Below the pieces are notes generated by a model. That model saw only the letters and a program-made list of their open reading frames with translations. It searched no databases and was not told where the DNA came from. Below, piece after piece: positions 53,032-64,000 of a DNA stretch of 64,000 bases. The stretch's first letter is position 1; every line of letters begins with the position of its first letter. The stretch spans positions 62,001 through 126,000 of the forward strand of contig NZ_BAYB01000021.1 of assembly GCF_000685035.1 (NCBI RefSeq). Reading direction: 5' to 3'. The stretch comes from Paraburkholderia ferrariae NBRC 106233 (lineage in GTDB: Bacteria; Pseudomonadota; Gammaproteobacteria; Burkholderiales; Burkholderiaceae). A program made the translations under genes and the position numbers.

Positions 53032-54534
53032 TCAGCCCGGCGTGGCGGTTCCGGCGGGGCCTTCCTGCTTCGGAGGATGCACGAGCTGGTCGCCCGTGGG
53101 TAACGCCGCCGCATTCCAGCCGCCGCCCAGCGCCTTGACCAGCGCGACGCTCGCCGCCATGCGCCGGCGCGCAATCGTCACCGCCTCGCGTTCGTTGTTG
53201 AGCGCCGTGGTTTGCGCGACCACCACGTCGAGATACGTGATCGCGCCGCTGCGATAGCGGTTATCGACGATCGCGAGCGTGCGCTGCGCCGCCGCCACGG
53301 CACGGTCCTGCGCGAGCGCTTCCTGTTCGAGCACGCGCAGCGTCGCGAGGTTGTCCTCGACCTGGCCGAACGCGTCGAGCACCGTCTGGCGGTATTGGGC
53401 GACGCTCTCGTCGTACTGCGCGCGCGCCTCGTCGCGCACCGCCGCGCGGCCGCCGAAGTCGAGCAGCGTGCCTGCGAGCTGCGGCCCGAGCGACCAGAAC
53501 CGCGCGGGCGCCACCAGCCACTGGCTGTAGTTGGTCGCCTCCAGGCCGCCCGTCACCGCGAGGATCAGGTTCGGGAAGAACGCGGCCGTGGCCACGCCCA
53601 CCTGCGCGTTGGCGGCCGCCACGCGCCGCTCGGCCGCGGCGATGTCGGGGCGCCGTTCCAGCAGCGTCGAGGGCACGCCCGGCGGCACGATGACCGGCTG
53701 CGCCGTGAGCGGCGCGCCGGGCAGCACCGGCAGCGTGAAGGCGGCGGGCGGCTGGCCGGTGAGGATCGCGATGGCGTGTTCGAGCTGGGCGCGCTGCACG
53801 CCCAGGTCGATGGCCTGCGCCTGGGTGGTTTCGAGCTGGGTCTGCGCCTGGCCGACGTCGGCATCGGTGGCGATGCCGCCCGTGTAGCGGTGCTGCGTGA
53901 GGTCGAGCGACTCGCGGTACGCCTTGATGGTGTCGCCGAGCAACTGGCGCTCGCGGTCGATGCCGCGCAGCTCGAAGTAGTCGGTGGCGAGTTCGGCCTG
54001 CATCGAGAGCAGCACGGCCTGTTCGTCCGCGGCGCTCGCCTGTGCGCCGGCCTTCGCGTTTTCGACGGTGCGCGCTACGCGGCCCCACACATCCGGCTCC
54101 CACGACGCATCGACGCCCGCGAGGTAGTCGTTGACCGTCAGCCCGGCCGTGGACTTGTATTCGATGTTCTGCGAGGTGCGCGTGCGCGCGAAATCGCCGC
54201 CTGCCGTCACGAGCGGGAAGAAGCTCGAACGCTGCTGCGCGACGTTGGCGCGCGCCGCGCGAAAGCGGGCTTCGGCGGCCGCGACGTTCTGGTTGGCGCG
54301 CGCCACCTGAGCTTCGAGCGCGTCGAGCTGCGCGTCGCCGTAGATGTCCCACCACGCGCCGCGCGGTGCCGCATCGGCGGGTTGCGCGGCGCTCCAGCCG
54401 GTGCCTTCGAGCTCCTTGTAGTTCGCGGTGACGGGGGCCGCCGGCCGCACATAGTCGGGGCCGACCGCGCAGCCCGCAAGCGCGGCCGCCGCGGCCAGCG
54501 CGAGAGCACAGCGGGGAAAGCGCGCGCGTGTCAT
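53032..54534 (-). CDS. RND efflux outer-membrane lipoprotein (OprM/NodT family)
   Basis: A 500-residue channel of the TolC-like OMF family. Signal peptide with lipobox 'LAGC' and acyl-accepting Cys22 ('ALAGCAVGPDYVRP'). The two mirrored OEP repeats are recognisable by 'EARFRAARANVAQQRSSFFP' and 'LQAELATDYFELRGIDRE', the latter beginning one of the helices. Its ATG overlaps the adaptor stop (ATGA). Third gene of the efflux operon. Confidence 0.92.
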   Translation of the reverse strand: MTRARFPRCALALAAAAALAGCAVGPDYVRPAAPVTANYKELEGTGWSAAQPADAAPRGAWWDIYGDAQLDALEAQVARANQNVAAAEARFRAARANVAQQRSSFFPLVTAGGDFARTRTSQNIEYKSTAGLTVNDYLAGVDASWEPDVWGRVARTVENAKAGAQASAADEQAVLLSMQAELATDYFELRGIDRERQLLGDTIKAYRESLDLTQHRYTGGIATDADVGQAQTQLETTQAQAIDLGVQRAQLEHAIAILTGQPPAAFTLPVLPGAPLTAQPVIVPPGVPSTLLERRPDIAAAERRVAAANAQVGVATAAFFPNLILAVTGGLEATNYSQWLVAPARFWSLGPQLAGTLLDFGGRAAVRDEARAQYDESVAQYRQTVLDAFGQVEDNLATLRVLEQEALAQDRAVAAAQRTLAIVDNRYRSGAITYLDVVVAQTTALNNEREAVTIARRRMAASVALVKALGGGWNAAALPTGDQLVHPPKQEGPAGTATPG

Positions 54535-55754
54535 GAGCCCGAACCGGAATCGTTTTGCGCGGCGCCGCCCTTCGGCTGCGCCTCGCCTTGCGCGTGGGTC
54601 TCGACGATGCGCACCGGCGTGCCATCGACGATCGAATCCTGCGGATTCACGATCACGCGTTCATGGCCGGTCAGTCCTGCCGCGATTGCCACGCGCGTGC
54701 CGAAGTCGGTGCCGAGCGCCACCTTCACGAGCTTCACGCGGTCGTTCGCATCGACGGTGGCGACCTTCACGCCGTCGGGACGGAACAGGAACGCGTTGCC
54801 GGGCAAGGTGAGCGGCGTGGCGTCGCCGCCGAGCGCGAAATGGACCTGCGCATAGGCGCCGGGCAGGAGTTCGCCGCTGCGGTTGTCCACATCGACTTCG
54901 ACGAGCATGGTGCGCTGCTGCGGGTCCACCGCCCCCGCCGTGCGTGCGATCACGCCCGGATAGCGCTTGCCCTGGGTTTCGTTGAGCGTGAGATATGCGC
55001 TGGCCTGCGGGTGGATCTGCTGCGCGTAGGCTTGCGGCACGTTCGCATAGACGCGCAGCCGGTCGGCCTGGGCGAGGTGGAACAGTTCCTTCTGCGCGCC
55101 GCCGGCGCTGCCCGCGTCGATCAGGGCGCCCACATCGACGTTGCGCGCCGTCACGATGCCGTCGAACGGCGCCGTCACCTTTTCGTACGACTGCAACTGG
55201 GCAAGGCGCGAGACGTTGAAACGCGCGGCGTCGAGCGTGCCTTCTTTCGCGAGCATGTCGGCGGTTTTTTCGTCGGCGTCCTGCTTCGAGACCGAGCGGC
55301 TTTGCAGCATCTCGCTCCAGCGTGCCGCCGTTGTCCTCGCAAGCGTGTAGTTCGCCTGAGCATTGGCGAGGTCGGCGCGCGCGGCGCGCAACTGGTCGTC
55401 CACTTCGGGCGCGTCGATTTCCGCGAGCAGCTGGCCGGCCTTCACGTGCGCGCCGATGTCCGCGTACCAGCGGCGCAGATAGCCGTTGGTGCGGGCATAG
55501 ATGGGCGTGTCGAGGAACGCCTGCACGTCGCCGGGCAGCACGAGGTCGAGCGGGCGAGTCGAGCGCTGCGGGCTCACCACCTGCACGGAGAGCGTGCTTG
55601 CCGCCGTCGCGTCGCGTTCGAGCGCCGCATGCGCGCTGTGGCGCGACCAGATGCCCTGCGCGGCGAGCGCGATCACCACGAGCGCGGCGAGCGCCACGGG
55701 CCAGCGGCGCCGGCGTGGAGGGCGGGGCGGCGGGGTATCAGCGTGCGGCTGCAT
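54531..55754 (-). CDS. RND efflux periplasmic adaptor (membrane fusion protein)
   Basis: A 407-residue adaptor with an N-terminal membrane anchor (about 18-36 after an Arg/Pro-rich start), a beta-barrel/lipoyl region ('YARTNGYLRRWYADIGAHVK', then 'AGQLLAEIDAPEVD'), an alpha-hairpin and 'PFDGIVTARNVDVGALIDAG'. It bridges the RND pump and the OprM-like channel. GGAGGCG precedes the ATG 55754. Second gene of the operon. Confidence 0.92.
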   Translation of the reverse strand: MQPHADTPPPRPPRRRRWPVALAALVVIALAAQGIWSRHSAHAALERDATAASTLSVQVVSPQRSTRPLDLVLPGDVQAFLDTPIYARTNGYLRRWYADIGAHVKAGQLLAEIDAPEVDDQLRAARADLANAQANYTLARTTAARWSEMLQSRSVSKQDADEKTADMLAKEGTLDAARFNVSRLAQLQSYEKVTAPFDGIVTARNVDVGALIDAGSAGGAQKELFHLAQADRLRVYANVPQAYAQQIHPQASAYLTLNETQGKRYPGVIARTAGAVDPQQRTMLVEVDVDNRSGELLPGAYAQVHFALGGDATPLTLPGNAFLFRPDGVKVATVDANDRVKLVKVALGTDFGTRVAIAAGLTGHERVIVNPQDSIVDGTPVRIVETHAQGEAQPKGGAAQNDSGSGS

Positions 55755-55787
55755 GGCGCCTCCGCGTGAGCAGTGAGAAAAGAGTCG

Positions 55788-58961
<3,174 letters not shown>

Positions 58962-59456
58962 GGAACGGCGGGTTCCCTGGTTGAAAGAGCGGCCCGCGCG
59001 CGCGGCTGGTCTGGCCTTGGGCGGCGGGCGTTGTCGATTGAGGTCCTGGCGCCGGGCGCTTGCCCGTTGCCCGTCGAGTGGACGCGACAGGACTATAGCG
59101 CCTTGCACTGGCCCACAGCGTACTTTTCGGCAGGTGCTGCGGCAAGAGCCGGGGGAATGGGGTTTACCAGTTGTTGCAGTTGGCGTTTCGTAAGCTGTCG
59201 CGCCGCGCACGGCGGGCGCGCAGGCGGGAAAGAGCGTGGGGCCGTTGCTTCACCCCCTAATTTTTTACTTTCCGTGTTCGCCCAAACAGGCAACAATGGA
59301 ACGACCGGTCGGCCCGCCGCGCGTGAATCGCGAAACGGCAGGCCGCCGGGCAGGCAGGTATGGATGTGCGCGCAACCGTTGGTGCGCACGGGCTTTGATC
59401 AGCACGTTGACCGGCGCTTCACGAACGAAAGCCGGCATAGAGAACGGGGAAACATC
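58962..59456. other. Region between the RND operon and the 70-residue gene (495 bp)
   Basis: No gene and no local regulator of the TetR/MarR/LysR type. The promoter of the RND operon must lie here, but I found no clear -35/-10. An A/T-rich stretch is near 59260. Confidence 0.4.
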
Positions 59457-59669
59457 ATGCAAGTCGGTTCTATCGTCCGCTCGGTTCATATCGCCGTACC
59501 GCAAGGTGCGCGCGGCATCGTGATGCGCATTCTCGGCGACATGGCCATGGTCACCTGGTACGTCGGCGAGCCCGGCGCGTCGAAACAGCTCGCTACCGAG
59601 CCCTTTTTTCTGGAAGACCTGATCGAGACGGGCGAGCACGTCCTGCCGGCGGGTGCGGTGGTTCACTAA
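59457..59669 (+). CDS. Small conserved-looking protein of unknown function
   Basis: A 70-residue protein from ATG 59457 with GGGGAAAC upstream. The sequence starts 'MQVGSIVRSVHIAVPQGARG' and later has 'VTWYVGEPGASKQLATEPFF' and ends 'LPAGAVVH'. It looks like a compact beta-strand-rich domain (KOW/SH3-like in feel), but I cannot name a family. Ahead of the SrkA-like gene by about 108 bp, possibly one unit. Confidence 0.6.
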   Translation: MQVGSIVRSVHIAVPQGARGIVMRILGDMAMVTWYVGEPGASKQLATEPFFLEDLIETGEHVLPAGAVVH

Positions 59670-59777
59670 CCCGTTCATCGCGACACGGCGCGCGAGGAGA
59701 CCCGCCCAGGCGCGCGGCGCATGGGCGTCGCGCCGCGCGACTCGCCCCGCCGGCCCGCAGCAGGCACAATTGCGGGT

Positions 59778-60839
59778 ATGAACCACGATCTTTCTTCCCA
59801 GCCGGGCGCACCCGACGACGACGGCGAACCCTCCGCCGATCCGGCACGAGCGGCCGCTCCCTACGCGCGCCTCACGCCCGAATGCGTGCTCGACGCCCTC
59901 GACAGCGTGCTGATCCCCGCCGGCCGCCGCACCGACGGCCGCATGCTCGCGCTCAACAGCTACGAGAACCGCGTCTACCAGGTCGGCGTGGAGGACGGCC
60001 CGCCGGTCGTCGCGAAGTTCTACCGGCCCGAGCGCTGGTCGGACGAAGCCATTCTCGAAGAACACGCCTTCGTTGCCGAACTCGCTGCCCGCGAAATTCC
60101 GGCGGTGCCCGCGCTCGTCCTCGAAGGCCAGACGCTGCACAGCTACGAGGGTTTCCGCTTCTCCGTGTTCGAGCGGCGCGGCGGCCGCGCCCCGGATCTG
60201 GACCGCAGCGACACGCTCGAATGGATCGGCCGTTTCATCGGACGCATTCATGCCGTGGGTGCGCTCACGCCGTATCGCGCACGCCCGACGCTCGACATCG
60301 GGACCTTCGGCTACGAGCCCCGCGCGTATCTGCTCGAACACGGTTTCGTGCCCGCCGACGTGCGCAGCGCGTGGGAGGCGGCCGTGAATCTCGCGCTGGA
60401 AGGCGTGGAGGCCGCGTTCGAACGCGTGGGCGACGTGCGCAATCTGCGCCTGCACGGCGATTGCCACCCGAGCAACGTGCTGTGGACCGAGGCCGGCCCG
60501 CACTTCGTCGACTTCGACGACAGCCGCATGGGTCCCGCTATCCAGGATTTGTGGCTGCTATTGCCGGGCGACCGGGAGGGGGCGTCGCGCGCGCTCGCGG
60601 ATCTGCTGGCGGGCTACGAGGATTTCGCCGAATTCGAGCCGCGCGAGCTGCACCTGATCGAGGCGCTGCGCACGCTGCGGCTCATTCACTACTCGGCGTG
60701 GCTGGCGCGGCGCTGGCACGATCCGGCGTTTCCGGCCGCCTTCCCGTGGTTCAACACGCAGCGCTACTGGGAAGAGCGCATTCTCGAACTGCGCGAGCAG
60801 ATTGGCGCCATGCAGGAAGGGCCGCTCTGGCCGGTCTGA
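59778..60839 (+). CDS. srkA: SrkA/YihE-like stress response kinase
   Basis: A 353-residue APH-fold Ser/Thr kinase. Nucleotide-binding 'LNSYENRVYQVG' near residue 60, catalytic loop 'LHGDCHPSNVLW' (about 225) and the metal motif 'FVDFDDSRMGPAIQDLW'. Near full agreement with the YihE family. In E. coli SrkA counters envelope and oxidative stress death pathways. The first 30 residues are not conserved. Confidence 0.92.
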   Translation: MNHDLSSQPGAPDDDGEPSADPARAAAPYARLTPECVLDALDSVLIPAGRRTDGRMLALNSYENRVYQVGVEDGPPVVAKFYRPERWSDEAILEEHAFVAELAAREIPAVPALVLEGQTLHSYEGFRFSVFERRGGRAPDLDRSDTLEWIGRFIGRIHAVGALTPYRARPTLDIGTFGYEPRAYLLEHGFVPADVRSAWEAAVNLALEGVEAAFERVGDVRNLRLHGDCHPSNVLWTEAGPHFVDFDDSRMGPAIQDLWLLLPGDREGASRALADLLAGYEDFAEFEPRELHLIEALRTLRLIHYSAWLARRWHDPAFPAAFPWFNTQRYWEERILELREQIGAMQEGPLWPV

Positions 60840-60890
60840 GCGGCGGTTTGCCCGTCTTTCGAGCCATGCGCTTCGCTGCTGGTTGCCGGT

Positions 60891-62885
60891 TCATTGCGCA
60901 TTGACCGGCGTATTCGCCGCGTGCACCGGCTGGGTGCTCGCGGCGGTTGCGGTTGCGGTTGTGGCTGCGGTTGCGGTTGCCGAGGTTGCCGCCGTTGCAT
61001 TGTCCACCGGCTTGACGATCCATTGCGCGCGCAGGTCGCGCGACATGGTTTCGAACGCGGGCTGCATCCGGGCGAATTCGTCAGGTGTGCAGACGTCGCT
61101 CGCAAAGTGCGTGCGGCCCGTGCGCGTCACGCGCAGGACGTTGGTGGCCGGATCGAGCGCGTACTGCGAACTGAATTCGACATAGGCGTTTTCCGCGTGC
61201 TGGGGCGCGGGCACGTCCAGCACGCGGATGCCGGGCGGCAGCGTGATGCGGGTGCGTTCGGTGGAGACGAAGTTGCGGCAGACGAAGGGCTGCGTGCGGC
61301 GCGGCTCGCCCAGCCAGTAGCGCAGGTTCGCGTCGAGGCCGCCGACGAAGCTCGTCAGCGCGGGTACCGGCGTGGTCATGCCGGGATCGACGAAGCTGTC
61401 CAGCTGGCCCGAAAGGGTGAGCACGAGCGGCCCGCTCGTCGCGTCCAGCGGGCTTGTCGCGATGCTGGCCGTGCCGCGCAGGTTCGCGTTGCGCAGCTCC
61501 CATTGCAGCGATTCCTCGCGTTGCGCCGGCGTTTGCAGGCGCAGCACGCTGCGCGTCTGTTCGGCGGCCCAGCCGTCCGCGTGCAGGCGGAATGTGAAGC
61601 GCGCGGAGCCATCGGGCGCAACAGTAATGTCGAGGTCGCTCTCGCGCGTGGTCGAGGCCGTGGCGGGTGTGCGCACGCGCGTGCCGTCGCCCGCGAGCAC
61701 GGCCATGCGGTCCATGTCGGTGGCGGGCAGGAAGCCGAACTCGATGTTGCCGGCCGTGGAGTCGGCGAACATCTGCAGGTCCGGCAGCCAGGTGATGACG
61801 TGGTTGATCACGCCGAAGCCCGGCACGTCGGGCAGCGTATAGACCGTGCCGCTGTTGATGAGCGCCGGCTCGCTCTTCACGCCCACCGCGGCGAGCAGCG
61901 CGCCGTAGAGCGCCACGTGGTCCTTGCAGTCGCCGTAGCGGTTGGCCAGCACGTCGGCGGCGTGGTGCGGCACGATCTCGCCGCGCCCGATATTGATCGC
62001 CACGTAGCGGATATTGCGGCGCACCCAGTCGTAGAGCGTCTGCGCTTTCGCGCGCGGCGTGGTGTCGTGGTCGGTGAGGCGCTTCGCGAACGCGATGAGC
62101 GCCGCGTCCTGCGCGCTCGGGTCCGCCGCCGAGGCGCGATACACGGAGGCGAAGGCCGCGTAGTCGGGGAAGGTGGAGACCATCAGCCGGTCGCCGTAGC
62201 TTACGTAGGAAACCGAACCATATTCGAGGCGCTGGAAGCTCGCCTTGTCGTAGCGGAATTCGTAGCGCGTGCGCCCGCCCGAAGTCTGCGGCGGCAATGC
62301 GGTGAAGCCGCGCGCGTCCGCGTAGAGCGGCACCGAAGCCGGCATGTCGTAGATCACGCGGAAGTTGTGCGTGGGCGCGAGGTCGGGCGGCGTGAAGTCG
62401 CTGAACCAGCCGGGCACGACCGGCACGCGCTGGGTCTTGCGATAGGTGAGGTGCACGCGCGCGCCGGGCTCCACGGCCGGAAACACGATCACCTTGTCCT
62501 GCACGTCCTGGAACATGGGGGCGTCGAACGAGCCCAGTTCCTGCACGTCGCGGATCTGCTCGGGGCGCACGTCGTGGCGGTGCCCCTGGGCGTCTTCGGT
62601 CCAGGCGTCCAGGATGTCCACGTCGGCCATTTCGCGGTTGAACCACACGTAGTACTGGCCGGCGCGCGCAATGCCCGCCTCCGTGTTCACGCGCAGGGTG
62701 AGCGTGTCGAGCTTCGTGAACGAGCCGTCCGCGTTGACGGTGAAGGTCTGCGTCTCCGACTCGTTGGTGTAGGGCGCGAGCGACGCGCCGCCGGGTGCGG
62801 TGGCGTTGGCCGTGCCGGTCGCATGAACGCCTGCGGCCGCGCCGGACAGGGCAATGCACAGCGCGATCAGATGAGCGGGGCGCAT
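60891..62885 (-). CDS. Secreted DUF3857/transglutaminase-like protein
   Basis: A 664-residue exported protein with signal peptide to about residue 24 ('MRPAHLIALCIALSGAAAGV'). The N-terminal DUF3857 region is followed by a transglutaminase-like core with Cys in 'NRYGDCKDHVALYG', His in 'GVINHVITWLPD' and Asp in 'QMFADSTAG', a complete catalytic triad pattern. A DUF2569-like C-terminal region and finally a low-complexity Ala/Thr tail follow. Substrate unknown. ATG 62885 preferred; an upstream start at 62951 would put the signal peptide inside the protein. Confidence 0.88.
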   Translation of the reverse strand: MRPAHLIALCIALSGAAAGVHATGTANATAPGGASLAPYTNESETQTFTVNADGSFTKLDTLTLRVNTEAGIARAGQYYVWFNREMADVDILDAWTEDAQGHRHDVRPEQIRDVQELGSFDAPMFQDVQDKVIVFPAVEPGARVHLTYRKTQRVPVVPGWFSDFTPPDLAPTHNFRVIYDMPASVPLYADARGFTALPPQTSGGRTRYEFRYDKASFQRLEYGSVSYVSYGDRLMVSTFPDYAAFASVYRASAADPSAQDAALIAFAKRLTDHDTTPRAKAQTLYDWVRRNIRYVAINIGRGEIVPHHAADVLANRYGDCKDHVALYGALLAAVGVKSEPALINSGTVYTLPDVPGFGVINHVITWLPDLQMFADSTAGNIEFGFLPATDMDRMAVLAGDGTRVRTPATASTTRESDLDITVAPDGSARFTFRLHADGWAAEQTRSVLRLQTPAQREESLQWELRNANLRGTASIATSPLDATSGPLVLTLSGQLDSFVDPGMTTPVPALTSFVGGLDANLRYWLGEPRRTQPFVCRNFVSTERTRITLPPGIRVLDVPAPQHAENAYVEFSSQYALDPATNVLRVTRTGRTHFASDVCTPDEFARMQPAFETMSRDLRAQWIVKPVDNATAATSATATAATTATATAASTQPVHAANTPVNAQ
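60944..60979. repeat. CAACCG-type hexamer repeat in the DUF3857 gene end
   Basis: CGGTTG units (minus-strand CAACCG) at 60944, 60950, 60956, 60968 and 60974, with one degenerate unit between. Here read in another frame they give Ala-Thr runs in the C-terminal tail. Confidence 0.85.
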
Positions 62886-63110
62886 GTCGGCCTTCGTGTA
62901 TTGAGGGGCAACGGGTCGTGGGAACGCAGTACTCGAGCACAACGTTCCCACTTAAAAGTGACCGGATTCGCTTGTCAAGCGGGTGCCCCGCACAGAAACC
63001 AGGGTTGCTGCCCGCAAGCCTCGATTGAGTAAACCTTTCAATTGTGTAATGATGCGCGTTCTCATCTGCGGGGCTTAACGCGCCTGTCTTCATCACCCGT
63101 TGCCGATTCC

Positions 63111-63791
63111 ATGTCCGACTCTCTCCGTACCGCCACGCCGCTCGACGCGGGTGAACTCGCCGCGCGCCGGCAGCGTTCGCGCCGTGCCACCTTCATCAAG
63201 TGGCTGCGCAAGGTGCATGGCTGGGTGGGGCTGTGGGGTGCCGTGCTCGGCCTGCTGTTCGGCGTGACGGGCTTTTTGCTCAATCACCGGGCCGGGCCGA
63301 TGAAGGTGCCGACCGGCGAGCCGCAGGTTGAGCAGATGCAGATCGCGCTGCCCGCCGAGTCGCCCGCCACGCCCGAAGCGATGGCGCACTGGCTGCAACG
63401 CGAACTGGGCTTCGACGGCAAGCCCGGGCGCATGAAGCGCGAACGCGCGCATCCGGTTGCGTGGGGCGATCGCAGCGTCGTACAGCCGGAGCTCTGGCAG
63501 ATGGCGCTGATGGGCCCGCATCAGGGTCTGCAGGCCGAGTACTGGGTGGGCAACGGCTACGTCTCGGTCAAGCGCACGCAGAACACCGTGCTCGCCACGT
63601 TCAACAATCTGCACAAGGGGGTGGGCCTCGGGATCGGCTGGGTGCTGCTCATGGACACCATCGCCGGCAGCCTGATCCTGCTCTCGCTCACGGGCGTGCT
63701 GCTGTGGACCGAACTGAACCGGCGCCGCACGGTGGGCGTGCTGCTCGTGGCGGGATCGGTGGGGGCGGCCCTCGCGGCAGGGCTCATGTAG
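63111..63791 (+). CDS. PepSY-associated TM-helix family membrane protein
   Basis: A 226-residue protein. After a basic N-terminus, a helix 'VGLWGAVLGLLFGVTGFLLN' (about 40-60), a periplasmic loop of about 100 residues, and two helices near the C-terminus ('LMDTIAGSLILLSLTGVLLW' and 'VGVLLVAGSVGAALAAGL'). The helix-flanking 'KVHGWVGLW' and 'LHKGVGLG' motifs are those of PepSY-associated/PiuB-type proteins, often linked to siderophore or metal reduction. Role not shown. Confidence 0.85.
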   Translation: MSDSLRTATPLDAGELAARRQRSRRATFIKWLRKVHGWVGLWGAVLGLLFGVTGFLLNHRAGPMKVPTGEPQVEQMQIALPAESPATPEAMAHWLQRELGFDGKPGRMKRERAHPVAWGDRSVVQPELWQMALMGPHQGLQAEYWVGNGYVSVKRTQNTVLATFNNLHKGVGLGIGWVLLMDTIAGSLILLSLTGVLLWTELNRRRTVGVLLVAGSVGAALAAGLM

Positions 63792-64000
63792 CGCGCTGTT
63801 TCGTTCTCCGATCTTTCGTGGACCCTGAAAATCGATAGCGAGCAAAGCAACGATCAGGGATCGCTCACGGCGGGTGTACCCGTATATGCAGCGCCGTTGC
63901 ATATCCCATATGCATCGCCGTCTCATATTGCAAACGCTCCTTGCGGGGAATAAGGTTCCGGGCAGTCGCTCCGCGACATTTAAGCGCACCGTACAGACGG
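63792..64000. other. Right-edge region (209 bp), no gene
   Basis: Only the operator-like repeat is seen; no coding sequence is recognised. Confidence 0.5.
63884..63931. promoter_or_regulatory. Tandem 24-bp operator-like repeat
   Basis: ATATGCA-GCGCCGT-TGCATAT (63884-63904), a perfect 7-bp inverted repeat around a 7-bp spacer, is followed by CCC and a second, imperfect copy ATATGCA-TCGCCGT-CTCATAT (63908-63928). Looks like a pair of repressor sites for a gene beyond the right edge or for the PepSY gene's terminus region. Confidence 0.5.

Overview
The window is a GC-rich, densely packed chromosomal segment from a member of the Burkholderiaceae (Burkholderia/Paraburkholderia-like). This placement is an inference from gene content: the burkholderial CX14CX2C form of QueE, a one-cysteine DksA, HslV with a short propeptide, a RegB/RegA pair in a genome with no phototrophy genes in view, metX-metW, and the order lysE-htpX-rsmB-DUF4390-ntrY-ntrX. 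Nearly everything is core housekeeping sequence. I see no insertion sequence, prophage, CRISPR array or obvious island.

Layout. (1) 1-6.5 kb: end of a LysE-type exporter, htpX, then the overlapping set rsmB, DUF4390 gene, ntrY-like kinase and ntrX-like regulator. (2) 6.7-10.7 kb: tRNA-Phe, the preQ0 genes queC-queE-queD, an HpcH/HpaI aldolase coupled to a Sel1-repeat protein. (3) 10.8-17.2 kb, minus strand: the cell-elongation operon mreB-mreC-mreD-mrdA-rodA. (4) 17.6-22.9 kb, plus strand: gatC-gatA-gatB, a PPK2 kinase and exonuclease III. (5) 22.9-30.8 kb, minus strand: metX-metW-ampG-like permease-M48 protease, an HdeD-like membrane protein, and argB-nucleotidase-slmA. (6) 31-35.2 kb: small Cys-rich protein, TPR glycosyltransferase, regB-regA. 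(7) 35.3-45 kb, minus strand: hslV-hslU, dksA, a zinc-type CobW GTPase, then lpxL-like, dapF, DUF484, xerC and rlmI-like. (8) 45-51.2 kb: metK, a PhyH-type dioxygenase, an aldo-keto reductase and a fatty-acid desaturase with a long Pro-Gln repeat. (9) 51.2-59 kb, minus strand: small membrane protein, MFS exporter and a tripartite RND efflux operon. (10) 59.4-64 kb: SrkA-like kinase, a secreted DUF3857/transglutaminase protein, a PepSY-type membrane protein, and at the right edge a tandem operator-like repeat.

How the parts connect. Several blocks serve the envelope: elongasome, AmpG recycling, M48 protease, LpxL, RND efflux. htpX and hslVU both carry sigma-32-like promoters with the same 13-bp spacer, fitting a membrane and cytoplasmic protein quality-control regulon. 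metX/metW (methionine) and metK (SAM) supply methyl donor for the methyltransferases RsmB and RlmI. The QueDEC proteins make preQ0 for queuosine in tRNA. Nothing here clearly amounts to an undescribed system. The best leads are a DUF4390 protein welded into the NtrYX operon, a regulator lacking the AAA+ domain, a CAACCG hexamer expanded in two unrelated genes, a Zur-like box before the CobW gene, a mismatched tRNA-Phe acceptor stem, and the unexplained operator pair at the right edge.
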